Assembly: GCA_003150225.1 (NCBI GenBank)
Contig: QAND01000027.1
Span: forward strand, 19,600 to 83,599
Length of the DNA stretch: 64,000 bases
Origin: Bacillota bacterium
Lineage (GTDB): Bacteria > Bacillota > Clostridia > Christensenellales > QAND01
Direction of reading: 5' to 3'
The position numbers and the translations under genes were made by a program. The notes below the pieces were generated by a model, which did no database searches, was not told where the DNA came from, and saw nothing but the letters and a program-made list of their open reading frames with translations. Shown in pieces: positions 51,468 to 60,764 of this stretch (positions are counted from its first letter, which is position 1; every line of letters starts with the position of its first letter).

Positions 51468-53657
51468 ATGAACGGAGAATATATTGAGCTCAACGCCGAA
51501 GTGCTTTCGGTGATCTACCGAAACGATGAAAACGGTTACAGTGTGTTGGAGCTGGCCACCGAGGACAACCGTATGGTGACCGCCGTTGGGGTGTGCGTCC
51601 CCCTGGCTTCGGGAGAACGGGTGCATATCGAGGGCGTTTGGACTTATCACCGGGAATACGGCCAGCAGATCCGTATGTCCCTTTGCCGTCCTATGCCGCC
51701 GGAAAGCACGGAGCAGATGGAGGTGTTTTTGCGCAGCGGCATTGTAAAAGGATGCGGCCCCAGCTTTGCCAAGGCCATCGTGGAGACCTTCGGAGAGGAT
51801 ACCCATCAAGTGTTGCTTGGGGACCCGGCGATGCTGACCCGAATCCCCAAGATCGGTATAGCCACGGCTATTAAGATCTGCAACAGCTACCGGGAGAATA
51901 TGAACATCCGCCAAAACGTGGGAGCCCTTATGGAATATGGGCTCACGGTAAACCAAGCCATGCGAATCAGCGCCTTTTATGGGGACGGAGCCGTTGGCGT
52001 GGTACGGGAGAATCCCTATCGGCTGGCTGAGGATGTGGCGGGCATTGGGTTTCGAATCGCCGATGCCATCGCTATGAAGGTGGGCATTGAGCCGGATTCG
52101 CCCTTTCGCATCGACGCCGCTCTGCGGTATTCCCTGGTATGGGCGGGGGAGGAAGGGCATACCTATCTCCCCGCCAAGGTATTGGTGGACACCACTGTAC
52201 GGATCATTGGGGCCAACCGTGAGGACGTGGAATATGAGCTAGCCTCTCTTTGCGCCAAGGGACAGCTTTTTTTGGCCCACGGAGAGGAGGAACCGGTATA
52301 CCTGGGCCAGTTCTACCGGGCGGAACGGGAGTGCGCCGACCGTATCCATACTCTGGCCACCGGAGATAAGGCGCCGGTGCTTACGCCCCTTTCCCTTCCG
52401 GCTCTGGAGAAGCTCCACGGAGTAAAGCTGGCGTCGGAACAGCGGAAGGCGGTGGACACCGCTATGGAGCGGGGCGTCTGCGTTATCACCGGCGGGCCTG
52501 GCACCGGGAAGACCACCATCGTGCGGTTCCTGCTGGAGCTGCTGGAGAGCGGTGGAAAGCGGTGTGTTCTATGTGCGCCCACCGGCCGGGCCGCCAAGCG
52601 GATGGGGGAAGCCACCGGCATGGACGCCTTTACCATTCACCGTCTGCTGGAATATACGGGGGGAGACAACGCGCCCCGGTTTCAGAGGGATCAGGATCAT
52701 CCTCTGGACTATGACGCCGTTATTGTGGATGAGACCAGCATGGTGGATGTGTTCCTTTTGATGCGGCTCCTTCGGGCGATTCGCCCGGAAAGCCGTTTGA
52801 TTCTCATCGGAGACGCGGATCAGCTGCCCAGCGTGGGCCCGGGAAATATTCTAAAGGATCTGATTGCCAGTGGGTGCGTACCCACGGTCAAGCTGGTGAC
52901 GGTATACCGGCAGGGAGAGGGAAGCGGCATTTCCCTGGCAGCCCATCGGGTTAACCACGGGGAGATGCCGCAGAACGGGGAGAACGGGGATTTTGTCTTT
53001 CTGGAGCGGGATACCATCGGGGGATGCTGGCAGAAGATCGAGGAGCTGATCCGTGAAAACCCCGGGATCCAGGTTATCGCTCCCAGCAAAAAGGGGGATC
53101 TGGGGGTAATCGCTCTAAATCAGCGGCTTCAACAGCTTTTGAATCCGCCCCATCCCCGCAAGCCCCAGGTGGAGATCAGCGGAAAGATATACCGCCAGGG
53201 AGATCGGGTCATGCAGATTAAGAACAACTATACCATCGCTTGGCAGAAGGATCAGGGACGGATGGTGGTCGAGGGAGAGGGAATCTTCAACGGGGAGATG
53301 GGGGAGCTGGTTTCCCTGGATCCCGAGTTGCAGCAGGCCAGTATCCTTTATGACGATGATCGGCTGGCGGTATACCCCATTTATAATTTGGCGGAGACCG
53401 ACATCTGCTATGCCATCAGTGTACACAAAAGCCAGGGGAGCGAGTTCCCCGCGGTGATCATTCCCATCCTGGGAACCAACGCGTTGCTTTATACCAAGAA
53501 TCTGCTGTACACCGCCATTACCCGGGCAAAGCGGAAGGCCTATTTGATCGGCTCTCGGAGGTCGGTTTCCTATATGGTGGCGAACGACCGGATGCAGACC
53601 AAATATTCGGGGTTCAAGGGAGCGCTGAAGGAGGCGTTTGGGTGCGAGGATTCCTAA
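51468..53657 (+). CDS. recD2: RecD2-type DNA helicase
   Basis: A 729-residue superfamily 1B helicase acting without RecBC. The N-terminal OB-like and helix-hairpin-helix part (residues about 1-300; GIVKGCGPSFAKAIVETFG) leads to the motor: Walker A TGGPGTGKTTIV, motif II VDETSMVD, motif III GDADQLPSVGPG and motifs V/VI AISVHKSQGSEF and YTAITRAKRKA. RecD2 supports replication-fork repair. ATG 51468 has GGGAAG upstream; a TTG 21 bases earlier overlaps its own site. It overlaps comF by 16 bases. Confidence 0.93.
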   Translation: MNGEYIELNAEVLSVIYRNDENGYSVLELATEDNRMVTAVGVCVPLASGERVHIEGVWTYHREYGQQIRMSLCRPMPPESTEQMEVFLRSGIVKGCGPSFAKAIVETFGEDTHQVLLGDPAMLTRIPKIGIATAIKICNSYRENMNIRQNVGALMEYGLTVNQAMRISAFYGDGAVGVVRENPYRLAEDVAGIGFRIADAIAMKVGIEPDSPFRIDAALRYSLVWAGEEGHTYLPAKVLVDTTVRIIGANREDVEYELASLCAKGQLFLAHGEEEPVYLGQFYRAERECADRIHTLATGDKAPVLTPLSLPALEKLHGVKLASEQRKAVDTAMERGVCVITGGPGTGKTTIVRFLLELLESGGKRCVLCAPTGRAAKRMGEATGMDAFTIHRLLEYTGGDNAPRFQRDQDHPLDYDAVIVDETSMVDVFLLMRLLRAIRPESRLILIGDADQLPSVGPGNILKDLIASGCVPTVKLVTVYRQGEGSGISLAAHRVNHGEMPQNGENGDFVFLERDTIGGCWQKIEELIRENPGIQVIAPSKKGDLGVIALNQRLQQLLNPPHPRKPQVEISGKIYRQGDRVMQIKNNYTIAWQKDQGRMVVEGEGIFNGEMGELVSLDPELQQASILYDDDRLAVYPIYNLAETDICYAISVHKSQGSEFPAVIIPILGTNALLYTKNLLYTAITRAKRKAYLIGSRRSVSYMVANDRMQTKYSGFKGALKEAFGCEDS

Positions 53658-54289
53658 AGGGGCTAGGGGAGCTTTTATTCCCCGTAGACGTTAAGTGCGC
53701 TCTCTGCGGCGGGGAGCGGGGGATATTGGCTGGCTCCGGGATCTGTGAATGCTGTTATGGGGAACTGCCTCTGGAGTTTATGGGGGAGCAGGTGCTGGGG
53801 GTATCCTGTTTCTGGGCCCTGGAGTATCAGGACAAGGCGCGGGAGATGATCCACGGGCTGAAGTTTGACAATAAGCGGTATCTTGCCCGTACCTTAGGAT
53901 ATCTGATGCTGGAGTGCTACCGTGCCCATCTTATGGGGCTACCCATCGATGGCATTTGTCCTATGCCGCTCCATCGAAACCGACTACGCAAGCGAGGGTT
54001 TAACCAAAGTCTGCTGCTGGCCCAGGAGCTTTCGGAGGGATTGGGGATTCCGGTCTATCCGGATGGGCTGCGGCGCATCCGGGATACCCGCCCTCAGATG
54101 GAATTGACCCGTGAGGAACGGCTCAAAAATGTGGAGGGAGCCTTTGTGCCCGGCATGGAATTTCAGGGTCGATGCATCCTCCTGATAGACGATGTGCTGA
54201 CCACCGGCGCCAGCGTAAGAGAATGCGCTCAGGTGGTCCAGACGGGCGGGGGATCGGTGGTATGCTTTTGCGCCGCAAGGCGGGAATAA
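53642..54289 (+). CDS. ComF-family phosphoribosyltransferase-like protein
   Basis: A 215-residue ComFC-like protein: N-terminal zinc finger (CALCGG then CECC), a ComF core (CPMPLHRNRLRKRGFNQS) and the PRPP-binding loop ILLIDDVLTTGAS. ComFC is needed for DNA uptake in competent bacteria; its enzymatic activity is unknown. It starts at GTG 53642 inside recD2. The comF-raiA RNA-zinc ribbon-hpf order is frequent in Clostridia. Confidence 0.9.
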   Translation: MRGFLKGLGELLFPVDVKCALCGGERGILAGSGICECCYGELPLEFMGEQVLGVSCFWALEYQDKAREMIHGLKFDNKRYLARTLGYLMLECYRAHLMGLPIDGICPMPLHRNRLRKRGFNQSLLLAQELSEGLGIPVYPDGLRRIRDTRPQMELTREERLKNVEGAFVPGMEFQGRCILLIDDVLTTGASVRECAQVVQTGGGSVVCFCAARRE

Positions 54290-54307
54290 CCGGGGATAAA
54301 ATAGTGT

Positions 54308-54336
54308 TTGCTTTTTCCATAGCCCTGGGATACAAT
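54308..54336 (+). promoter_or_regulatory. Promoter of the raiA-type RNA
   Basis: TTGCTT (54308-54313), 17-base spacer, TACAAT (54331-54336). Predicted start near 54343. Confidence 0.6.
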
Positions 54337-54342
54337 CTGACT

Positions 54343-54612
54343 TGAACGGAATGGCAGGCCCGGGTCTGTGGTTGAAAATCGATGCCAGTCGCAGGCAAAA
54401 CGATCCACGTAACCCGCAAAAATTGCGGTGAGCATGGTGCGGCTTAGAGGTAAGTCCGGCCAGGAATGACGCGCTGTTTGGGATGGAAAACCGGATCAAC
54501 GGAGCGCCTGAGAGGAGCAGTAGTGGGGAGACGGAGTTCTTAGGAGCGAACCTTCCAGCCGGCGGATGTGGGGGCAAAGACCAGGTCAGCCGGGCGACGC
54601 CAGACCGAAACA
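54343..54612 (+). ncRNA. raiA-motif noncoding RNA (probable)
   Basis: About 270 bases of structured, purine-rich, non-coding sequence between comF and the zinc-ribbon/hpf pair. Segments such as GAGGTAAGTCCGGCC and paired ends GGTCTG (54365 region) and CAGACC (54601-54606) suggest a folded RNA. The raiA motif is a large RNA often located near raiA/hpf and comF genes in Firmicutes; its loss has been linked to sporulation defects. The assignment rests on location and appearance and needs covariance search to confirm. Confidence 0.68.
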
Positions 54613-54634
54613 AAACGAAGCGAGGGAATTGAAC

Positions 54635-54907
54635 ATGTATGAGGATCGGGTGCTCGTGTGCCGCGACTGTGGAGCAGAGTTTGTTTTTACCGCGGGTGAG
54701 CAGGAGTTTTTTGCCGAGAAGGGTTTTACCAATGACCCCGTCCGGTGCCGCGACTGCCGTATGTCCAAAAAGCAGAGCCGCCGCGAGAGAGTCTCCCACC
54801 CCGCGATTTGTGCCAGGTGCGGCAAAGAGACCGAGGTGCCTTTTGTGCCCCGGAACGACAAACCCGTATATTGCAGCGAGTGCTTCGCTGAGATCAGGGG
54901 AGAATGA
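54635..54907 (+). CDS. Small zinc-ribbon protein between raiA RNA and hpf
   Basis: A 90-residue protein with two zinc-ribbon modules: CRDCGAEFVF...CRDC and CARCGKETEV...YCSEC. Such proteins with two CxxC pairs in each ribbon occur next to raiA RNAs and hpf genes in Clostridia. They may be nucleic-acid-binding; no function is established. GAGGGA precedes ATG 54635 and a terminator follows. Confidence 0.82.
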   Translation: MYEDRVLVCRDCGAEFVFTAGEQEFFAEKGFTNDPVRCRDCRMSKKQSRRERVSHPAICARCGKETEVPFVPRNDKPVYCSECFAEIRGE

Positions 54908-54921
54908 GGTAGGCTGTGTCC

Positions 54922-54954
54922 AAAAGGCTTTGCGAGAGCAAAGCCTTTTTCTTT
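54922..54954 (+). terminator. Terminator of the raiA RNA-zinc ribbon transcript
   Basis: AAAAGGCTTTGC, loop GAGA, GCAAAGCCTTTT and T-run. Confidence 0.9.
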
Positions 54955-55031
54955 TATCCATGTCCTTCTGTGGTAGAAAATGAGGACTTGTGGTACACTA
55001 AAGACAGGAAAACTCAGGAAGGAGTGATCGC

Positions 55032-55577
55032 ATGCGGATTGCCATCAATGGAAAGGGCGTGGAGGTTTCTGAGTATCTCCGGGATGTAGTGGAGAAGCGG
55101 GTCGGAAAGCTGGAAAAATACTTTCATGCCGATACCAGAGCAGACGTAATGATATCCATGTTCCGTGGACGGCAGGTGGTGGAGATTACCGTGGAATGTC
55201 CCGGTATGCTCCTTCGCGCGGAGGAGGCATCGGGGGACATGTACGCTTCCATCGACGCGGCCTGCAAAAAGCTGGAGAAGCAGATCCTCCGGCACAAGAC
55301 CAAGCTCAGCAAGCGGCTTCGGGACAGCGCCTTTGAAAGCGAGGATCGTATCTACCTGGAAGCCGAGGAGGATGTGGAGGAGGAAGCGGGCGCGCCCCGG
55401 ATCGTGCGGACCAAGCGCTTTGCCATCAAACCCATGACCGAGGAAGAAGCGGCGTTGCAGTTGGAAATGCTGGGGCATTCGTTCTTTGTGTTTGCCAACT
55501 GTGAGAGCGGCCAGGTGAATGTGCTCTATCAGCGGCGGGATGGGGATTACGGCCTCATTGAGCCGGAGTTCGAATAA
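55032..55577 (+). CDS. hpf: Ribosome hibernation-promoting factor, long form
   Basis: Binds the 30S decoding region and pairs 70S ribosomes into inactive 100S dimers in stationary phase. The 181-residue protein has the RaiA/HPF N-terminal domain (MRIAINGKGVEVSEYLRDVV...ASIDAACKKLEKQI) and the C-terminal dimerisation tail typical of long HPF (EEAALQLEMLGHSFFVFANCESGQVNVLYQRRDGDYGLIEP; two segments). A possible extended -10 TGgTACACT lies at 54991-54999. The operon before secA-prfB is a known clostridial order. Confidence 0.94.
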   Translation: MRIAINGKGVEVSEYLRDVVEKRVGKLEKYFHADTRADVMISMFRGRQVVEITVECPGMLLRAEEASGDMYASIDAACKKLEKQILRHKTKLSKRLRDSAFESEDRIYLEAEEDVEEEAGAPRIVRTKRFAIKPMTEEEAALQLEMLGHSFFVFANCESGQVNVLYQRRDGDYGLIEPEFE

Positions 55578-55580
55578 ACC

Positions 55581-55607
55581 GAAAGGCCCCGAAAGGGGCC
55601 TTTTTTT
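55581..55607 (+). terminator. Terminator of hpf
   Basis: GAAAGGCCCC, loop GAAA, GGGGCC and seven Ts. Confidence 0.9.
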
Positions 55608-55647
55608 GTTGCCTTTTTGAGAGTATACTGGCCGGGGAGGAAATAAA

Positions 55648-56211
55648 ATGGATTACGAGCAGACCATTCGGGCATTTGTTCCCCGGACCGAAGAGCAGGC
55701 CCAACAACAGGAGATGATCCTTTGGTATCTTGGCCGGAACCGGGAAGATGTGCTGACCCGGGAAAATCTGGCGGCCCATCTTACCTCGTCGGCCATGATT
55801 TTAAATCCCCGCCGGGATAAGGCGCTCATGGTTTATCACAACATCTATCAGAGCTGGTCCTGGACGGGAGGACACTGTGACGGAGATCCTGATCTTATAG
55901 GGGTGGCGCTGCGGGAAGCCGGAGAGGAGACGGGGCTTTTTAAGCTGACGCTTTGGCAGCCGCAGCCGGTGGGCTTGGATGTGATTCCGGTGGCGGCTCA
56001 TTATAAAAGCGGGCGCCATGTATGCGCCCATCTGCATCTATCGGTGGCTTTTGGAATGATCGGGGATGATAGACTGCCCCTCCGGATCAAGGCAGATGAA
56101 AACAGCGATGTCGCCTGGGTCCCGCTTACGGAACTCTGGGAGCGGACTGAGAAAGAGCCAGGGATGCAGACGGTGTATCGGAATATCCTGGATCGTATGC
56201 TGGAGAGATAA
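55648..56211 (+). CDS. Nudix hydrolase
   Basis: A 187-residue Nudix protein. The Nudix box reads GGHCDGDPDLIGVALREAGEETGL in two overlapping parts; the general GX5EX7REUXEEXGU pattern is kept except that the first glutamate is replaced by proline (GDPD), seen also in some homologues with a GGH(A/C)DGD start. The substrate cannot be read: nucleotide sugars or oxidised nucleotides are possible. Monocistronic with its own terminator. Confidence 0.88.
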   Translation: MDYEQTIRAFVPRTEEQAQQQEMILWYLGRNREDVLTRENLAAHLTSSAMILNPRRDKALMVYHNIYQSWSWTGGHCDGDPDLIGVALREAGEETGLFKLTLWQPQPVGLDVIPVAAHYKSGRHVCAHLHLSVAFGMIGDDRLPLRIKADENSDVAWVPLTELWERTEKEPGMQTVYRNILDRMLER

Positions 56212-56242
56212 AAAAAAAGGCCCATATGGGCCTCTTTTTTTA
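56211..56242. terminator. Bidirectional terminator between the Nudix and zinc-ribbon genes
   Basis: AGGCCCATATGGGCCT palindrome with long A and T runs. Confidence 0.88.
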
Positions 56243-56248
56243 TACACG

Positions 56249-56752
56249 CTATTTTAGCTTCTGGCCACAGTTGGAGCAGAAGGCCTTTCCAGGTGCCACG
56301 GGCTTGCCGCAGTTGGGGCAGACCGCACCGCTGGAAGCGGGGGATCCCAGGTTTCCGCCAAACAGGAACAGGCCATTGAGGATACCGCCGGCCAAATAGG
56401 CGATGAGGGAGAGAATGCCGCCGAATCCCAGACCGACCAGAGAAGCGCCTTCGCCAGCAGCGATGCCCTTTGCGATGAAGAGCAGAAGGACGCCCGCGAT
56501 GCAGATCACCAGGTTGACGATCATCTGGGTGCGCTCATCCATGTTCTTTGCCAGAACCAGCTCCAGAACGATTCCCATAACGGGGGCTAGGATCAGCAGC
56601 AGACCACCGATAAAGGACGCCTCAAACAGGATGGTGAAACCGGAGATGCCGAATCCCCACACGCTGTATACGGCAAACAACAGGGTGCAAAGCAATGCTA
56701 CGCCATAGACGGCAAGATCAATGGCTTTTCTGTATTGCTTCAGAGAATCCAT
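56249..56752 (-). CDS. Membrane protein with C-terminal zinc ribbon
   Basis: A 167-residue protein with about four membrane helices (residues 12-30, 38-62, 76-96, 103-130) and a C-terminal zinc ribbon (CPNCGKPVAPGKAFCSNCGQKL). Similar tails are common on Firmicute membrane proteins. The function is unknown. ATG 56752 is preceded by AGGAGGAG. Confidence 0.75.
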   Translation of the reverse strand: MDSLKQYRKAIDLAVYGVALLCTLLFAVYSVWGFGISGFTILFEASFIGGLLLILAPVMGIVLELVLAKNMDERTQMIVNLVICIAGVLLLFIAKGIAAGEGASLVGLGFGGILSLIAYLAGGILNGLFLFGGNLGSPASSGAVCPNCGKPVAPGKAFCSNCGQKLK

Positions 56753-56953
56753 AAAAACTCCTCCTTTAAGAATGAAAAAATGATTTCAGCTAAAGTATAG
56801 CTTGGTTTGATGCCCCTGTACAGAGGCTTTCTCATGAAATTTCCATTTTAATTTCACGTACACAGCGGGACAAGTTTTGGAAAAAACAAAAAATATGAGA
56901 AGCTTAAAATTGTCTTAATTCATGGAAGGGGGCTGGAATTTCGAATAGGGGAT

Positions 56954-56962
56954 TGCTATACT
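56954..56962 (+). promoter_or_regulatory. Extended -10 of the WG-repeat lipoprotein promoter
   Basis: TGcTATACT (56954-56962); the -35 (TGGAAT, 56934-56939) is weak. About 77 bases ahead of the start codon. The rest of 56753-57038 is AT-rich and without a gene. Confidence 0.5.
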
Positions 56963-57038
56963 AAATATGTCGATATGACAAAAAGATGGATCTTTCGACA
57001 AATACATGAAATGATTGTTGGCTGGAGGCCGTGCATAG

Positions 57039-57890
57039 ATGAAAAAATGGAACAAAGCGGTTGCGGTAATTGGGGCAATCTCCCTGTTTGCGGCGGGTTG
57101 TGGCAGTGCAAAGGCGAGTCCATGGGCGCTGGAGCCCTCGGTGGAGTGCGATGAGATTCGTCCACTGGTGGGAAACGCCGACGTTTGTATCCTGGTGCAG
57201 GACGGCCAACTGGGTTTGATTGATTACGAGGGGAATGTGAGGCTGGAACCCAAGTATTCCAGCATCTATCAGTGCTTTTGTGGGGACAACGGCAACAACA
57301 TCGCGGTGGATGGCTATGTGCTGAATGAAAATTATGAGATCGCGGGAGAGCATCCCGGCCATGGTCTTGGCAACGACTACGCAGCCTGGAATGCCACCGA
57401 GAACAAGGCTGTCAGCATCTCCTATGATGACATCTATCCCTTTGAGGGCTATGGGGAAGGGCGGCTTTATGTGGTGCCGGAGGTCACGGTATCGGAATCC
57501 CCCTATGGCGGCCAGGTTGCGCAGAATACCGGGAAATATGGGTATATTGACGGCGCGGGAAACCTGGTGATCCCTTGCCAGTTTGAGGACGCCTTTGAGT
57601 TTTGCGGCGGCCTTGCGCGGGTGTACCAGGAGGGGAAATATGGGTACGTGCTGGAGGACGGCACCATCAGTATTCCCATAGAATATGATGACGCCTATGA
57701 CTTTGGCGAGGGTGTGGCGGCCGTCTGTGAGAATGGCGCATGGAAGTACATCGATACCAGTGGTACCGTGGTCATCGACCTTGGACTGGAGGCGGCCCTG
57801 CCGGCCAGCAACGGAAAGGCTTGGGCGAAGCTGGATGGCAAATGGGGCATTTTGGACATCGAGGCTGCGCGAAGCAGCAACCAGCAATAG
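57039..57890 (+). CDS. WG-repeat lipoprotein
   Basis: A 283-residue lipoprotein with lipobox (LFAAGC) and several WG beta repeats (GLIDYEGNVRLEPKYSSI, YGYIDGAGNLVIPCQFEDA, YGYVLEDGTISIPIEYDDA, WKYIDTSGTVVIDLG, WGILDIEA). The KWG/WG repeat builds a beta-propeller-like surface of unknown role. The signal peptide begins MKKWNKAVAVIGAISL. It probably stands alone, ending at a weak terminator (57903-57935). Confidence 0.85.
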   Translation: MKKWNKAVAVIGAISLFAAGCGSAKASPWALEPSVECDEIRPLVGNADVCILVQDGQLGLIDYEGNVRLEPKYSSIYQCFCGDNGNNIAVDGYVLNENYEIAGEHPGHGLGNDYAAWNATENKAVSISYDDIYPFEGYGEGRLYVVPEVTVSESPYGGQVAQNTGKYGYIDGAGNLVIPCQFEDAFEFCGGLARVYQEGKYGYVLEDGTISIPIEYDDAYDFGEGVAAVCENGAWKYIDTSGTVVIDLGLEAALPASNGKAWAKLDGKWGILDIEAARSSNQQ

Positions 57891-57902
57891 AGGATGGAAA
57901 AC

Positions 57903-57935
57903 GGGGAGAAGGGCGCTTGCTCTTCTCCTTTTCAT
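57903..57935 (+). terminator. Terminator of the WG-repeat gene
   Basis: GGAGAAGGGC, loop GCTT, GCTCTTCTCC (one mismatch), then TTTTC. Confidence 0.65.
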
Positions 57936-58013
57936 TACCTATATGGTTTTGTAGCGCTCCTTTGGACGGGAACGGAACACGATTTGCCAGCCCCTTTTGC
58001 CGGATTCCTTTCG

Positions 58014-58042
58014 TTGAACGGGTGGGGGTTTTCTGATACAAT
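58014..58042 (+). promoter_or_regulatory. Promoter of secA-prfB
   Basis: TTGAAC (58014-58019), 17-base spacer, TACAAT (58037-58042) preceded by TGA as an extended -10. Predicted start near 58049. Confidence 0.72.
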
Positions 58043-58081
58043 GAATAAACTGGCAAGAATCTACCCTGGAGGTACAATGCT

Positions 58082-60763
58082 TTGGCGTTTTTGCAAAAAT
58101 TGTTGGGCGGAGATCCTTTAAAGCCCATTTACAAGATCGTAGATCAGGTGGAAGCCCTGGAACCCAGTGTACAAAAGCTGTCGGACGAGGCGCTCCGCAA
58201 CAAGACGGAGGAGTTTCGGGCACGGTATCAAAAGGGGGAAACCCTGGATGACCTGTTGCCCGAGGCCTTTGCCGTGGTTCGGGAGGCCAGCGTCCGTACC
58301 ACCGGTCTGCGCCATTATCGAGTGCAGCTCATCGGCGGCGTAGTGCTCCATCAAGGGCGGATTGCGGAGATGCGCACGGGTGAGGGTAAGACCCTGGTGG
58401 CGACGTTGCCTGCCTACCTCAACGCCCTATCGGGAAAGAGCGTCCATGTGGTGACGGTCAATGACTACCTGGCCAAGCGGGACTCCGAGTGGATGGGGAA
58501 AATCTACCGCTTCCTGGGCTTGTCGGTGGGCCTGGTGGTTCATGGCATCGATCCGGATCAGAAGCGGAAGAATTACGGCTGTGACATCGTCTATGGAACC
58601 AACAACGAGTTTGGATTCGACTACCTTCGGGATAACATGGTGATCTATCAAGAGCAGATGGTTCAGCGGGATCTGAGTTTTGTCATCGTGGACGAGGTGG
58701 ATAGCATCCTCATCGACGAGGCTCGGACGCCCCTCATCATTTCCGGGCAGGCGGATAAGTCCACCGAGATGTATGTACGGGTGGACCGCTTTGTGAAGAA
58801 GCTCCGCAATGAGGAGGATTTTACCATCGATGAGAAGATGCGGGCCTGCACCCTTACGGAGGAGGGCGTTGCCAAGGCGGAGCGGGCCTTTTCGGTGGAG
58901 AACCTGTCCGATCCCGATAACACGGAATTGAACCACCACATCAACCAGGCGTTAAAGGCCAACGAACTGTTCCACCGGGATAAGGATTATGTGGTACAGG
59001 ACGGCCAGGTGATCATCGTGGATGAGTTTACCGGGCGTTTGATGATCGGACGGCGGTACAGCGAAGGGCTTCATCAGGCCATTGAGGCCAAGGAGGGCGT
59101 CAAGGTAGAGCGGGAGAGCAAAACCCTTGCCACCATCACCTTTCAGAACTATTTCCGGATGTATGACAAGATCTCCGGCATGACGGGCACCGCCAAGACG
59201 GAGGAGGAAGAGTTTCGGGGTATCTATGGGCTGGATGTGGTGACCATTCCCACCCATATGCCCATGATCCGCAAGGATGAAAACGATGTGGTGTATGCCA
59301 CCGAGGCTGGAAAGTACCGGGCGGTCATCGATGAGATTGTGGAATACCATGCCATGGGCCGTCCCATTCTGGTGGGCACGGTATCGGTGGATAAAAGCGA
59401 AATGCTCTCCTCTATGTTGAAGAGGCGGGGGGTAAAGCATCAGGTGCTGAACGCCAAGAACCATCAGAAGGAGGCGGAGATCATCGCCCAGGCCGGCAAG
59501 CTGGGAGCGGTAACCATCGCCACCAACATGGCGGGCCGGGGCACAGACATCCTGCTGGGCGGCAACCCTGAGTACCTTACCCGACAGGAAATGCGCCGGG
59601 CAGGGTATGAGGATGAGATGATTGAAAACGCCATCTCCCACGCAGAAACCCAGGATGAAGAGATTCTAAAGGCCCGGGCGGAATATGCCCGGTTGGAGGC
59701 CGGCCATAAAAAGGTTTGCGACCAGGAGCATCAGCAGGTGGTAGCTGTGGGCGGACTCCATATCATCGGTACCGAGCGCCACGAGAGCCGGCGCATCGAT
59801 AACCAGCTGCGGGGCCGGGCCGGCCGCCAAGGGGATCCGGGTTCTTCTCGGTTCTATGTGGCCTTGGAGGACGATATTATGCGGCTGTTTGGCGGCGAGC
59901 GCATACAAGGGCTGATGCAGCGTTTGTCCCCTGAGGACGACGTCCCCATGGACGTGAAGATGCTGAGCAAGCAGATCGAGAGCGCGCAGAAGCGCATCGA
60001 GAGCCGGAACTTTGAAATTCGGAAACGAGTGCTCCAGTACGACGATGTGATGAACCAGCAGCGGGAGTTGATCTATGCTCAGCGGCGGGAAGTCCTTACG
60101 GGACAGAATGTCCGGGATAATGTAGGCGATATGCTGTCGGCTACGGTAAAACGGGTGGTGGAGGCCCATTGCCCCGCCGAGGCGGATCGGGAGACCTGGG
60201 ATATCCCCGGAGCCCTGGAGTATCTAAAACCCATCTTCCTGCCCCGGGAAATGACCCCTCAGGATTTAGGGCTGGATTTGGATGCCGCTTCTCCCCAAGA
60301 GGTTGAGGAGGCCATTTTGCGCCTGGGCCGCAAGCTCTATGAGGAGAAGGAGCGGGAGATCATGGAAGCCGGCGGGGATATGCGGGAAGCGGAGCGGGTA
60401 ATTCTGCTCCACAGCGTGGATCGCCACTGGATGGATCATATCGATGGAATGGATCAACTCCGCCAGGGGGTGAGTCTCCGGGCGATCGGCCATCGGGATC
60501 CCGTGATGGAATATAAATTTGAGGGCTTCGAGATGTTTGAGGAGATGATCCGGAACATCCAGGAGGAAACCCTCATGGGATTGTACCATGTATCCGTCCG
60601 GCAGCCTGCTCAACGAGTGCAGGTGGCCCGGGAAACCGGTACCGCCGGAGGCGGGGATCAGCCGTCCCCTCGGAAAGCCGAGAAAAAGGTTGGGAGAAAT
60701 CAGCCCTGTCCTTGTGGCAGCGGCAAAAAATATAAGAATTGCTGCGGCAAGCGGGAGGGGTAA
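58082..60763 (+). CDS. secA: Protein translocase ATPase SecA
   Basis: Drives preproteins through SecYEG. The 893-residue protein starts at TTG 58082 (GGAGG upstream), giving [17 protein letters not shown]. It has Walker [12 protein letters not shown], motif [56 protein letters not shown] and the C-terminal zinc tail [14 protein letters not shown]. The normal length of SecA1 is matched. It is immediately followed by prfB; this order is conserved in Firmicutes. Confidence 0.97.
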   Translation: MAFLQKLLGGDPLKPIYKIVDQVEALEPSVQKLSDEALRNKTEEFRARYQKGETLDDLLPEAFAVVREASVRTTGLRHYRVQLIGGVVLHQGRIAEMRTGEGKTLVATLPAYLNALSGKSVHVVTVNDYLAKRDSEWMGKIYRFLGLSVGLVVHGIDPDQKRKNYGCDIVYGTNNEFGFDYLRDNMVIYQEQMVQRDLSFVIVDEVDSILIDEARTPLIISGQADKSTEMYVRVDRFVKKLRNEEDFTIDEKMRACTLTEEGVAKAERAFSVENLSDPDNTELNHHINQALKANELFHRDKDYVVQDGQVIIVDEFTGRLMIGRRYSEGLHQAIEAKEGVKVERESKTLATITFQNYFRMYDKISGMTGTAKTEEEEFRGIYGLDVVTIPTHMPMIRKDENDVVYATEAGKYRAVIDEIVEYHAMGRPILVGTVSVDKSEMLSSMLKRRGVKHQVLNAKNHQKEAEIIAQAGKLGAVTIATNMAGRGTDILLGGNPEYLTRQEMRRAGYEDEMIENAISHAETQDEEILKARAEYARLEAGHKKVCDQEHQQVVAVGGLHIIGTERHESRRIDNQLRGRAGRQGDPGSSRFYVALEDDIMRLFGGERIQGLMQRLSPEDDVPMDVKMLSKQIESAQKRIESRNFEIRKRVLQYDDVMNQQRELIYAQRREVLTGQNVRDNVGDMLSATVKRVVEAHCPAEADRETWDIPGALEYLKPIFLPREMTPQDLGLDLDAASPQEVEEAILRLGRKLYEEKEREIMEAGGDMREAERVILLHSVDRHWMDHIDGMDQLRQGVSLRAIGHRDPVMEYKFEGFEMFEEMIRNIQEETLMGLYHVSVRQPAQRVQVARETGTAGGGDQPSPRKAEKKVGRNQPCPCGSGKKYKNCCGKREG

Positions 60764-60764
60764 C

